This document shows, piece by piece, positions 37,291-49,670 of a stretch of DNA of 64,000 nt (position 1 is the first letter of the stretch; every line of letters starts with the position of its first letter). The position numbers were made by a program, and so were the translations under genes. Source of the stretch: Phaseolus vulgaris (taxonomy: Eukaryota; Streptophyta; Magnoliopsida; Fabales; Fabaceae); assembly GCF_000499845.2 (NCBI RefSeq), contig NC_023755.2, positions 36,964,023 through 37,028,022 of the forward strand, given 5' to 3'. The notes under the pieces are model-generated. The model worked only from the letters and a program-made list of their open reading frames with translations, ran no database searches and was not told the origin of the DNA.

Positions 37291-39457
37291 AAGTGATGAA
37301 TGTGTTGAGAACCTAAATGATTAATTCCTATAAGTTTCTTTAGACATTCTAATATACTAGCAGACCAATCCATTCTTAGATGCAAATGCGAAAGTTACTC
37401 CTATCCATAAGCTTCTGAAGTATGATATGCTTAAGGAGAACATGATCTTTATTTTAGAGTGACACTTTGAAGCAAAGAGAATTGTTGAAAAGAAGGATTA
37501 AGAGGAAGAAGCCCGAAGGAAGGGAGTTGAGGTTGTGATTGATTAGCACGTTGAAGTAGCTAGTGTTCCAAACGTACAACAACCTAGGACTTCAAGATCA
37601 AAAGTTTTACATGTAGTGCTTATATGTCAACAACCAATTGGTGTGCTTAACATTGTCCAAATGATTATTCAATATGTTATACATGAAGGACGACAAATAA
37701 CAGTTGAGCAACTTAGAGTTATGAAAGAGCTTTAAACTTTAGAGGATGGAGCAAGTAGTCTCGACGTTTGCAGTCCAAATCCTTCTTCTTCTTCTTACCA
37801 ACAAAATCATCTATGACTTTTTATGATAAGAACACACTTTATGTGACTTACTTGTGATAGTTGAAGATCTATAAACCATCCATTGACATTAGAGTCAAGG
37901 TAGAAGTTCGATTCCTAGTGAGAAAATTGTTTAGGAGGAGATTATTGTAAGTTGCACAATTATCATGTGACGTAGATAATATGAATTGAGTTGCAATCGA
38001 ATTGCTAGATTCTTAGTGAGACAATTGTTGAGGAGAAGATTGTTCTAGAGTATATCAATTGTCCCGTAACAATGGTCAGGTGAGTCAAGTCACAACTTAA
38101 TTTTTATATTGTTTTGTTATTAAGTAAAACAAAAAGTTATGTCCTAACTACCAACTAACTTTTGTCATATTGGTAACCATTGGATCTAATAAAATAGTGA
38201 TCATGCATAAAAAGTTAAAAATGAATAATATTTTTATGTTAATTAGGTTTAGATGTATGCATTAAGTCTTTAACACAAAACAAAGAAGATTAAAATAAAA
38301 CAAATATTTATTGAAATTTTATTATTAATAAGATAGTTATAATGAATAGATCTTATCACATAATATTAATTAAGATTAAAATATACAAATTATGAGTATT
38401 TCTAAAATCCATTTTAGCAATTTAAAAATGTTTTAATTTTATTTTTAACTGTTTATATACAACTAGATCCCTAGTTACATTTTTGTATACTCACATAAAA
38501 AATATCTTTAAATAATTAATATATAGTAGTTAAATAGATAAAAATAGAGATTAAATTTTTATATATTAATAACGTATGCGTATGTGATGATATTTTTACA
38601 TTTTGTTGCGTGAAGTGATTATTATAAATGTCTTGTGATGACAAGTTGATCTTCATTAATTATGCTAATTTTAAATTTGAGTTTCAACGAAATAACAGAA
38701 AATGAGATGTTGAACGTGGAAATTAATACTTGAACAGAGTCATGGAACAATTTATGAGATTTCGTCAATAGATTTTACTAAGATGTTCATAAATTTTGGT
38801 GTTTACACGAAATTATCATACGCAAAAAAAGGTGTATAGATGTATTAAATAAAGAGTATGTAAAATACGAAGCTCGTAGATTTTTTGTCAGTTCTTTAAA
38901 AAAAAATTATCAGCAAAGAGTCAGTTCTTTAAAAATGTTTTCTGACATTCAATCAATCACCCAAACAACATATTTTCTGACATCCATTTCCAATTATGAT
39001 TACTTTTCTTACTAATGCGTTTTAGAACATTCAAAATATGACGTAACTTTCTAAAAAATTGAAAGTGAAACTCAGTTAATATTCAGTGCAACACTTACCT
39101 AAAAAATTTTAAAATAAAAAATAGATCACGACACTATTAATTGGAAAATCAGAGGGTTAGTCAACTGTTTTTGTTTTTATGGAAGGGGGTAAGAGTGATT
39201 AAGTTGTTCTTATCCATCTGAACAAAATTGATAACACCAACACTCTTTTAAATACAAACACACGTCAACCGTAACATAAATAATGTCTAACTATTATAGG
39301 ATTTTGTTTTTAATTTTTGTATAAACGTGTTAAATTAATTAGCAGTTAAAATATTTTGGAGAGAATATTCTTGGTCCATGAAAACTTTAAGAATAAAGAG
39401 TTGATTATGATAATGTTATAGAATCAGAGGTTATTGTGGATTCGAAATCCAATTAGA
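37291..39457. other. Intergenic DNA upstream of 4CLL7
   Basis: 37390-37740 is less AT-rich and has short gene-like phrases broken by stops, possibly a transposon coding relic. At 37905-38050 a block of about 40 bp (GATTCCTAGTGAGAAAATTG) is repeated once with about 100-bp spacing. The rest is AT-rich with no recognised feature. No clear TATA box was found before the ATG at 39458. Confidence 0.35.
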
Positions 39458-42400
39458 ATGCAGAGATCCGGGTATGGCTCCGACGGAATATTCCGGTCAC
39501 TGAGACCTTCAATCGCTCTCCCCAAACAACCCAACCTCACACTCGTTTCCCATCTATTCAACAGAGTCGCACCATTTCCCTCCAAACACGCCCTTATCGA
39601 TGCCGATTCTTCCCAAACCCTTTCATTCGCGCAGTTGAAGTCGCTAACCGTTAAAGTCTCACACGGCCTCCTCCGTCTCGGCGTCGCCAAAAACGACGTC
39701 GTCCTCTTCCTTGCCCCCAACGATATCCGCTACATCGTCTGCTTCCTCGCTGTCACCTCCCTCGGCGCCATCGTCACTACCGTCAATCCCGCCTACACCG
39801 CCGCCGAGGTCGCCAAACAGGCCAAAGACTCCAATCCCAAATTTGTCGTCACTGTCCCCGAACTCTGGGACAAGCTCCAACACCTCAACCTCCCCGCTGT
39901 GTTCCTTCATTCCCGCGCGCACTCCAACGCGACTAGCTTCGACGCGCTCGTCCATCTCGCAGGGTCGCCTACCGAGTTTCCGAAAGTTGACGTCAAGCAG
40001 AGTGACACGGCGGTGCTGCTGTACTCCTCCGGGACCACTGGCCTGAGCAAGGGCGTGGTTCTAACGCACGGGAACTTCGTGGCGGCATCGTTGATGATAG
40101 GATTGGACGATGATTTGGCCGGGGAGATGCATAGCGTGTTCCTCTGCGTTCTGCCGATGTTTCATGTGTTTGGTTTGATGGTGATTTCGTACTCGCAGCT
40201 TCAGAGGGGCAGTGCTGTGGTGTCTCTGAAGAAGTTTGAGTTTGAACTGGTTTTGAAGACGATTGAGAAGTTTAGTGTGACGCATTTGTGGGTTGTGCCT
40301 CCGATTATTCTTGCTTTGGCCAAACATGGTTTGGTTGATAAGTATGATCTTTCTTCGCTGAAGCATATTGGTTCTGGCGCTGCTCCTCTTGGGAAAGAGT
40401 TGATGGAGGAGTGTGCTAAACGTTTCCCTCGTGCTACTGTTGCTCAGGTAGAAGACAACGTTTGTGGTCAGTGAGGTTTCGATTTGGATTGTACTTATTA
40501 ACCAAGAGAATGGTTGGTTATAAATAACTTTTGCACTTTTTTAGAGAAGTTAAGCGATGAAATTTCTATAAAAACTAAATACATAAGTGGGTTTTAGTTT
40601 ATGAATAATGACAGAAGTTTACTTTAGTTTTTTTTTTTATGAGGGCTTGGGAAGAGAAGAAATTTATTTAAAGTGGGGTTAAAATGATTTGAAGTTGAAG
40701 TATGACTTTTGTGTTGGTTGTTATTGTTGTTGTGGTTTCAGGGATATGGTATGACTGAAACTTGTGGGATTGTTTCTGTGGAGAATACAAGGTTGGGGAT
40801 TCGGCATAGTGGCTCTGCGGGAATGCTTGTTGCGGGAGTGGAAGCTCAAATAGTTAGCGTGGATACACTGAAGGCTCTCCCTCCAGGACAATTGGGGGAG
40901 ATATGGGTGCGGGGTCCTAATATGATGCAAGGTACACTCCCTGAAATGTGGGGTTTATTATTGTATTGTATCGTTGCCATGGCCTATAGTAGAAATGATT
41001 TGAAAAAAAGATGTATTTTCTGCTGTCTTATGTGGAGGAAGAATCTTAGGTAGACAGGTTAAGTAGATTTGGTTTAAAACTGTGCTTGAATCTGCCTGTT
41101 CCGTTTTAAATTGATTCTGCTAGACTTGTTTTGGTCGCTGTCCGTGTACATTATACATTTCTCTGGCTCTTTCTTGTCGAGGAAACACTAATTTGTTTTA
41201 AGCTTGGTGGTGCCTAATGTTGGCTGGTGGGTGTAAATTCGGAAGCAAGACAGATTAGATCATGACCTTAAACATGTAGTCCTGTATGATAAAAGAAAAA
41301 AAGACATGGTCTGGATTCTACATTGTATGCTCAAGTTGTTTGCCAAAAAAAGACTATCATCATGTTACAGTGTTCTTGTTAGGCTGCTTGATGTATAGCA
41401 GAAAGGGATTTGCGGTTATTGGAAGATGCATCATACACTGGCCAATGTCCTACTCTAATTTTTCTAATCAATATTTCACGAATATATTTTATTACTTTCT
41501 CTGCCTCGGCAACTGTTCCTCCGAGAGATATTGATTGAGTTGTAGCTCCATTCTCCAAAAATCTACATGCTTTCGTGCATGAAAAATATTTTTTTGTGAA
41601 GTTGAATTTCATCCAATCACTAATTTGTATAATTAGTTCTAAAATGTGGTGGTGAGCATCATTTTGGTACGGGAGTTGAGGTTTTTATCTGACTTTCTAA
41701 CTTTAGACTCTCCTTTTCACCCAGCGTTTATCAATATGGATGGTCAAAATGGTTTGTGCTAGATAATACATCATTCATTATGTTGATAACGACATATTTG
41801 TGTTCATTTCCAAGTTTGAATTGTTTCATGGACTGTTGCCAACGGAAACTGTTCCTTGTTGAGTGAAAAGTTAGGAATTTTTATTGGCAAAATCAATTGA
41901 GCACTAGAGTACATGAAAATAATTATGCTTAGTGCTTTGGCTGCTTCCTTCACTTTTATTTTGCTTCCATATTCTTGTCCTAAAAATATGTTTAGGGTCC
42001 TTAGTTTACTTCGTATGCAGTTTGGCATTAAATTGTATTCCATGGTATCTTCCTTGAAGCAATTTAATAAAGCTATTGCATAAGTTTTCAGGATATCACA
42101 ACAATCCCCAAGCCACAAGATTGACTATAGATAAAAAAGGGTGGGTACATACAGGAGATCTTGGATATTTTGACGAGGATGGGCAACTTTTTGTTGTTGA
42201 CCGTATCAAAGAACTGATCAAGTATAAAGGTTTTCAGGTATGTGATCCAAATCTCATGTCAATGGTAAATTTACAATTTGTCTAGCATGTTATAAATTCA
42301 TGCGTGGTCACATGTCCCAAATCTCAATCAAATTCCCCATTTACACGAGTAGTAGAAACATAACGAGGTACTTAGGCAATTTGGTGCATTACATATATGT

Positions 42401-43308
42401 TAAACCCCAAATTGTATCAGTAAGTCAAATTTTGTAGCTTCGGTGCATCATGTGTTTGCTGTTCTGCGAGGGTAATTATTTGTGTTTACAATCATTCTGG
42501 GTTATTCTTGGCGATGAAAAGGATTTTTCATCCATCTGAAACTATTTCCCGTTTGCCACATCGTTCTAACTAGGTTGCACCAGCAGAACTTGAAGGGCTT
42601 CTTGTTTCTCACCCTGAAATACTTGATGCAGTTGTCATCCCGTAAGTTTCCCATGCATGATATTTATTTAATTATTATGGGTACAGAAGAACTATAACTC
42701 ATGTTATTAGTAATTGGAATTCATAATTGACTCATTTCCATTCTGTAGATATCCCGATGCAGAAGCTGGTGAGGTTCCAGTTGCCTATGTCGTTCGCTCA
42801 CCCAATAGTTCATTGACTGAGGAAGATGTTCAAAAGTTTATTGCTAAGCAGGTAAGAAAAATAAACAAGCCTGATCTTTGACTTGCATTATATGTTCTTT
42901 ACTAAATGGGGTTCTAAAATAAAATTGAGATTAACAAAATGCATGTTTTTAAAGTGAATTGCCTTGCCCTCTTTGGTTCTGTATTTGTATATGGATGCTT
43001 TTATGGCCAATTGAAGGCTACACAAACAAGAGGGGCTTATTAACATCTCATAAATCACATCCCATCTGTTCCCGACAGTAATACTGGATTTGAATATTGT
43101 TTGAGTGATCATCAGTCATCACTGCTATGCCTTAATGCAGCATTAGTTCTGTATATACCCGTTTTTGTTGACACTTATTTGTATTTGTTTCCAGGTAGCA
43201 CCTTTCAAAAGATTGCGAAGGGTGACATTCATCAATGCTGTTCCTAAGACAGCATCGGGAAAAATTCTCCGAAGAGAGCTTATTGAGAAAGTAAGATCCA
43301 AAATATGA
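39458..43308 (+). CDS. 4CLL7: 4-coumarate:CoA ligase-like 7, peroxisomal acyl-activating enzyme, 6 exons
   Basis: ANL-superfamily acyl-CoA synthetase that forms an acyl-adenylate and then a CoA thioester. Exons at 39458-40447, 40742-40931, 42092-42237, 42574-42641, 42749-42851 and 43195-43308 have GT-AG borders and join in frame into 536 residues. The ATG at 39458 begins [17 protein letters not shown], the conserved start of this clade. Motifs: P-loop [11 protein letters not shown] (189-199), GYGMTE (331-336), GEIWVRGPN (382-390), TGD (414-416), [17 protein letters not shown] hinge, and [13 protein letters not shown] with catalytic Lys522. The protein ends Ser-Lys-Ile, a PTS1-type peroxisomal signal; Arabidopsis At4g05160 ends SKM. 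Peroxisomal activation of fatty acid or jasmonate-precursor-like acids is the family expectation; true 4CL activity is not implied. Exon 1 is strikingly C+G-rich for the first 500 bases. Complete gene, high confidence. Confidence 0.95.
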
Positions 43309-44082
43309 TGCCATGATATGATTTACTTTTTTTCAAAACCTTTTCGGGGTTCAAATTCTGAAGTATAATGCGAGATAGAGCGAATCCCGAAAGGTATGAT
43401 GGTTGTGGTAGTGGAAAATGGAATAAACTGTACATAATAGTTCTTATAATCTTAAACTAATAAAGTTATATTGCATATCTATCAATTTAGTTCATAAACT
43501 GCTATATTTTCCAATTTTAAAGGATCAATTTGATGGATTTTTTCAATATGAACAAGTTCGTGTTATGATATCTAATATTTAGAGATTATTTATGTAATTT
43601 TTCTCCTTTAGAAAATAGGTTAATACTTTCGGGATGAACTGTGTATCTGTCTCGAACCAGTACTTGAAAAAACTTGCATATTAGCACATTACTCAGAAAA
43701 TAATCAACTCGTGGGACATAATTGATTTGCTATTAAATAAAATAAATATTTACTTCACAATTTGAATAATGTGAAAATTATAGTCATCTTCTCTATTTTA
43801 TGTTGTTTATATTTTTACGTTATGAATCCAAATTTCCAATTATGTTCAAATAACCTTATCTTTTTTGCGTTTGGGATATCAATTTCATAACGTTAGTGGT
43901 ACTGTTCATATTCATTCCGGAGAAGGTATTTAGAATGATCGCGATCGATTTCATTCCATCTTGTTACTGTATATGTAAGTTTCCAGCTATGTTAATAACT
44001 TTGCTTGAAAGTCTCACTCTGTAATACTTGACATTGATAATCACATTTCTTCAAACAAGAAATGGAATTCTGTAGCTGTTGG
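43309..44082. other. 3' flank of 4CLL7
   Basis: Presumed 3' UTR and terminator region followed by AT-rich spacer up to the transposon at 44083. No other feature seen. Confidence 0.4.
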
Positions 44083-45579
44083 TAAGGGTGGTCAAAAAAT
44101 CCAAATTACAAAATCCAATCCATAATTATCCAAATCCACATTAGTTTTGATCCATTTAAATGGATTTATTTCAAATCCAAATCCATATTTTGGATTTTAA
44201 ATCCAATCCATTTAATTGGATATGGATTGGATACATTTTTGAATTATCCAATTTGTATTTTGGGTTGGATTTTGACTTGGTCCGATCCAGGTTGAGCCAA
44301 GACAATTCAGGCGCAGGTTGAACAAAGTTGACCCAAGTCCATGTCGAGATGAATGGGCCCGGACCGATGTCAAGCCGAGCGGATCCGGACTGATGTCGAG
44401 CCAAGCGGGTCCAAGTCGATGTCGAGCCGAGGGGGCCAGGGCCGATATCTAGTCATTTGAGCTTGGGCCAATGTTGAGTCGTGCGAGCTCGGGCCGATGT
44501 CTAGTCGTGTGGGCTCGGGCCGATTTTGAGTCATTCAGGCCCAGGCCGATGTCGAGCCGAATGGGCCTGGGCCGATGTCGAGCCGATCGGGCCCGGGCCG
44601 ATGTCAAGCAAACTGGGCTTGGTCAGATGTCGAGTCGAGCGAGCTCGTGCCATTGTCGAGTTGAGCGGGCCTGGGCCGATTTCGAGTTGAGTGGGCCTGG
44701 GCCGATGTCGAGTTGAGCAGGTCTGGGCCGATGTCGAGGCGAGCGGGCCCAGACCGATGTCAAGGCGAGCGGGCCCGGGCCGATGTCGAGGCGAGCGGGC
44801 CCAGGCCGATGTCGAGGAGAGCAGACCCGGGCAGATGTCGAGCCGACCGGGTCCGGGCTGATGTCAAGCAAACTGGGCCCGGATAGATGTCGAGCCGACC
44901 GGGCCCGGGCCGTTGTCGAGCCGACCAGGCTCGGGCCGATGTCGAGCCGACCTGGCCTGGGCCTTTGTCGAGTCGATCGGGCCTGGGCCACTATCGAGCC
45001 GACCAGGCTCGGGTCGATTTTGAGCCGATCGGGCCCAGGCCGATGTCGAGCTGAGCGGGCTTAAGCTGATGTCGAGCCGAACGGGCCCGAGCCGATGTCG
45101 ACGAGCCCAGGCTGATGTCGAGTCGTTCGGCCGAGGTTGATGTCGAGTTGTTCGGGCCTAGGCTGATGTCGAGTCGTTCGGGCCGAGTCGATGTATAGTC
45201 ATTCGGGCCCGGGCCGATGTCGAGTCGTCCGGGCCCGGACCGATGTCGATTTCGAGACCAGCGAGCTCGGATCGATGTCGAGTCGTCTGGGTCGAGGCCG
45301 ATGTAGAGCCGAGTTGGTCTGTGTTCAGGTTGAGTCGGCTTAGGCCCAGTTCGAGCCAAGTTAATCTTTATCCATATCAAAATGGATTTAATGTAATTGA
45401 CAAAATGGATTTAATATAATTAACAAAGTGGATTTAATTTGGATTCAATCCACTTTAAATGGATTTTAAAAAAATCCAAATATATTTGATCTAGTTAAAG
45501 TGGATATGGATTTTAAATCCAATCCACTTATTTGGATTTGGATTGGATCTAGATTGGATTTTGGAAAATCCCAGCCTTA
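44083..45579. mobile_element. hAT-like non-autonomous element carrying a 26-bp minisatellite
   Basis: Ends TAAGGGTGGTCAAAAAATCC and, reversed from the right, TAAGGCTGGGATTTTCCAAA. The flanks are GCTGTTGG (44075-44082) and GCTGCTGG (45580-45587), an 8-bp duplication with one mismatch, as expected for the hAT superfamily. The subterminal 150-200 bp on both sides consist of ATCCAATCC/TTTAAATGGATTT words in inverted arrangement. The core is a GC-rich tandem array (44335-45330). No transposase coding sequence. Inserted about 770 bases past the 4CLL7 stop. Confidence 0.75.
44335..45330. repeat. GC-rich 26-bp minisatellite, about 38 copies
   Basis: Successive GATGTC words fall at 44704, 44730, 44756, 44782 and 44808, an exact 26-base period. 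The unit is approximately GATGTCGAGCCGA followed by SCGGGCCCGGGCC, with scattered substitutions. Because 26 is not a multiple of 3, open frames on both strands read as a 26-residue peptide repeat; these are not taken as genes. The base composition contrasts sharply with the AT-rich surroundings. Confidence 0.93.
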
Positions 45580-45587
45580 GCTGCTGG

Positions 45588-46840
45588 TGTGCTAATATAA
45601 ATTATTTTTTTTAAAAAAAAAACACACATTGAACGGTGAGGCTTATAAACAGTACATTTTCTGACCAAAGGACATTGGTTTAAATAGAACAAGAAAAAGG
45701 AAAAAAGATATAAAAAAAAAAATTCACTTAATAGTTAATATATTAAAAATAAGATTTTAAGTATAATTCAACTTTATACAAGTGAAATTTGCACTCATTA
45801 TATATTAATTTTCAAAAAAAATTAAAAGAAAAAAAGTTAAGAGAATAAATGTTCTTCTAAAAATTAACTAGACAATATTTACTCCATAATAATATGTTAT
45901 TCCCACTTTTAATCAACAAAAACATATTTGTAACATTTTTATCTTCATTGAAATGATAAAATTTTATTTTCTTTCAGAATGTTGTATGTATTGATTTTCT
46001 TCCTCAAGTCCAAGACAAAAAATATATAACATCAATGAGCATATCTGTGTAACACAATCAACACTATAGAAGATATTTATAACTTTTTTTAATTACAAAT
46101 TTTCCTCTCATCTTTTATTTACTTTCATCAAAGAAATCTTAGTTTTTTTTATTTTCTCTTTCTTTTCACTTTCACTCAATTCCAAACAAAACCTAAATAA
46201 CTATAATGGAGCATTATCTAGAGATATATTACATCTCAAACAAGAGAATGCAACTTCTCCATTTTCCCCTATTTATAAACCTATGAAAAAAATAAATGAA
46301 ATGGAAATTATATGCAATTTATGACAAGTGACTTTTTTTTATTTAATGATAGGTAAAATTTCAACATGAAGAAATTTTATCACTCAAAAGTAATTGACTC
46401 AAATTGATGTGATATTCACGATCAATTAGGTTATATTTTTAATTAAGTGGTTGAATGTTGTTTGAAAAGATAAAAAAATAAGTAAAAGTGAATCATTCAT
46501 ATTTAAAAAAAAATAATGATACATGATGCATAAAGTAAGAATTAATAATAGTGGAAATTAATTTTTGGTGTACTTTAAAAGTTACTTATAGTCTTACATA
46601 ATTTTAATCTATCTATAAAAGGACATACTCATAGAAATAAAAATGAATTTTGAAAAGAAACTAAAATTGGGTTTTTCTATGAGAACTGTATGGAGTCTTG
46701 AGTTCCAACTTTATGGATTCTTGAGTTATAAGATCTCAATTTTTTTCTTAATGTGTAAACTTTATGACTTATTACTCATCATTTTCAATATGAAAATTTT
46801 CTCTTTTATATTTTGATATTAAAGTTTCAACTCTTAATAG
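45588..46840. other. AT-rich intergenic DNA
   Basis: No recognisable gene or element between the minisatellite-bearing transposon and the LINE 3' end at 46841. Confidence 0.4.
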
Positions 46841-49670
46841 TTTTTTTTTATCAGCAAAAGAATGAATAAATAAGTTTGGAGCATTTTAGGGATGTTTCTA
46901 CATTAGACATGTTATGAGTTTTGCATAACAAAAAAAAAAACATCTAACAGAGGGGGTATGCCAACAACCCTATCGCCTAAAAATTGACAAAAAACTTTAG
47001 TGCTTTAAATAACTGCTAGCCATACCTACAAACTTATACATTTCCCAAACCTCAGCTAGTTCAAGTATAAAGAATTGAACCAGAAATACTAGCAACAAAA
47101 CACATACACCTTCTAATTATTTTAAAGATAAATTTTACTCCCATCAACACTACCTCAATAAATTCAGATGTAGTAATGACTAGTAGACGTAAAAGGCCAA
47201 GACTATAAGACCCAAAAATGCAGACTCCATGCTATAGCCAAGAAGTTGCATACCAACAAAAAACTGGACATTTCATAATTGCAAGAAGCGTTTTTTGAGG
47301 TATCAATCAGAAGCTGAGTTCACTACAAGAAAAACATAAATTAATGTCTACCCTAATTAGATGCTAAAAGATGAAAATTGGTGCTTAAACGTCGGCTATG
47401 CATCGACTACCTAGAAGACGCTAAAACTCTGGAAGCAAAATGTGTTGGCGTCGACTTTAAAATGGGATGCAAATTGTGTGGACTTTTGTGTCGACCGACG
47501 CAGGAGGGATATTTAAGAATTTTAAAAAGAGGGACTTTTGCGTTCACTTATTGTGGGTTTTGTCGACGCAAATAATTGGTAGCTAATCAATGTTTTTCTT
47601 GTAGTGGTTTCTCCTTTCATACTCTAACATAAGCATCATTATCGGCCAAAAGATCCTACACCAGTAAACATTTGATTTTGATCTTCAAGAGACACCATAG
47701 ATTGATTGTTATCTTGTAACTTGTGCACATGGTGACCAAACTTCAGTGCTCCACCTGCAACCAACAACCAATCCCTCCCTTCAAACAAGCTCAAGTATAA
47801 ACATCCAATCATACATACAACAACTACACACACACCATCAACATATTAAGTATAAAAACTACTCCTAACAACACTACTTGATGCATTTATACCAGTCTGA
47901 AAAAGAATAATCAAAACAAGACAGATTGTACCTCATACAAGTCCATGCTTTCATTTGTGCCATGTAAAATACCTCCTTAATATCTACCTTATTCTCCTTA
48001 AACACCATGTTATTTCTATAGTCCTATATGCTCCTTAGTATGACAATACATAGTCCTTTCCACACACTATTTTGTTTTTTATTTAGCTGAGGACAATTAA
48101 ATTGCAAAATAGGACTCATTGGTGAGTAATGTGAAAAAATTTGAATTCCAAACTTGTTGCTACACATGTTCCAAACTACATTACATGTGAAAAACAAATA
48201 GGTAATAATGTCTTCCTGTTCCAGACATAGAGAGCATACCATAATATTTAAGTTGATTCCTCTTTTTATTAGGTTTGTTTTGGTTGCCACTCTTCCCATA
48301 ATAACCCTTCAGAATAGAAAATGGACATTTGGAAGGGCTTTGATAGACCAAAGTTGTTGAAAATCCTCACAACTTGTAGCTATATTATTATGTTGCAGGT
48401 AAGCATAAGCAGTTCTAACTGAATACACCATCCTGCTCCCTAACCCATGTCCACCTATATTCATGTTCAAATTGACTCCATTGATATTATCCAACAACTC
48501 ATACTCTTATGCTATTTCCCACATGAATTTACCTCTTCTCCAGGTTAGCTGCCATTCCCTTCCAGAATTCACTTGTGCTACAACTTCGTGTATTATTTTA
48601 CTTTGACACGTTGATATAGAATACAATCTAGGAAATCTATGGATAATGGTTGTTTCCCCTAACCATTTATCCTCCCAAAACCTAACTGCATTTCCAGACC
48701 CCACTCTCCAGATAATATTATGCTCAAACTAGTTGTCCTTCTCAATGACCTTAATGAGGTCTTTCCACTCCATTTACCTTCTCCTTCTACACCCAACCTC
48801 CATTTCCACCTATTACGGCCTTGTTAAACATTGCTATGTCTTTTATTCCCAACCCTTCTTACTCTTTTGGCTTGCATATATGCTCTCAGCTAATCCATGC
48901 AATTTTCTTGCCCTCATTCCCCAAAAACCATAAGAATTTCCTTTAAATATGTGTTACCTTATGGCATATCGACGCTGGTGCTTTATAGAACGACAAGAAG
49001 AAAAGGGCATTAATGTCAACACTAATTTAATAAGATATATTTTCCCAATCAAAGTTAAATGTCTCCATTTCCACTTTTATTCTCAATTTTAGAGATTAAA
49101 GGTTCCCATAACTGCTTTTTCCTTTGATTTCCCCCAATTGGCAGACCTAAATATGTGAATGGTATGCTCATTATATTGCAATTCAGAATACAAGAGAAAT
49201 TGTGTAGCGTATCCTTATCTATTCTAAGTGCTCTAATATTTGATTTATGGAAATTCACCCTCAGTCCCGAGGCTAGCTCAAAGCATATAAGTTTTGACAA
49301 TAAAAATGTTTTGATGAGTAGCCTCACCAACAAATATAGTATTATCTCTAAATTGTAAAATATTTACCTAAACTTGTTCCCTCCCAATCCTAACTCCGTG
49401 AAACACATTTTCCTTCACAATTTGTCTTACTAACCCCACTAATCCCTCTGTCATAATAAGAAATAGAAATAATGCCAAGGAATCCCCTTATCTTGAACAT
49501 CTAGACGACTTGAATTATCGGGTAGGACTTCTATTAACTAACACAAATAGTAATGATGATTCCAAACAATCCTTGATTCAGGAAATCCATTTCTCTTCGA
49601 ACCAAAATCTTGTCATTATATCTCATACAGTACAAACACTTCTATAATACCAAATAATACGCTTTCTCGT
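46841..49670 (-). mobile_element. Degenerate L1-type LINE (copy 4), minus strand, with nested CACTA MITE
   Basis: Read on the minus strand. RT begins near 49670 with a YEKAYY remnant of the YEKAYD motif. Then come ELASGLRVNFHKSNIRALRI and FTYLGLPIGGNQRKKQLWEP (about 49280-49100), the connection region SGNAVRFWEDKWLGETTIIH (about 48700-48640), and a zinc-finger RVT C-terminus with MVCSLCLEQEDIITYLFFTC (about 48245-48190). The 3' end is a TGATAAAAAAAAA tail, visible on the plus strand as TTTTTTTTTATCAGC at 46841. Many stops. The 47321-47606 MITE interrupts its 3' UTR. Confidence 0.8.
47321..47606. mobile_element. Non-autonomous CACTA element with perfect termini
   Basis: Both ends read CACTACAAGAAAAACAT inward, a perfect 17-bp terminal inverted repeat. 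The element is flanked by GTT on each side (47318-47320 and 47607-47609), the 3-bp duplication typical of CACTA transposons. The 286-bp body is rich in CGTCGGC/GACGCA words and shares CTTAAACGTCG with the larger CACTA remnant at 15527. No transposase. The clean ends imply a fairly recent insertion. Confidence 0.92.

Noticed and set aside
37905..37935. tRNA-like B box (GTTCGATTCC) suggesting a SINE
   Set aside because: No A box at the right distance and no defined element ends.
39424..40366. Antisense and alternate-frame open frames over 4CLL7 exon 1
   Set aside because: Shadows created by the high GC content of the true coding strand.
44471..45380. Long overlapping open frames on both strands with repeated Arg/Ala/Gly/Pro-rich peptides
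   Set aside because: They are produced by the 26-bp GC-rich minisatellite, which has few stop codons in any frame; no start context, introns or domains.
47378..47575. 65-codon frame inside the CACTA MITE
   Set aside because: The 286-bp element is non-coding by structure; the frame starts and ends in subterminal repeats.
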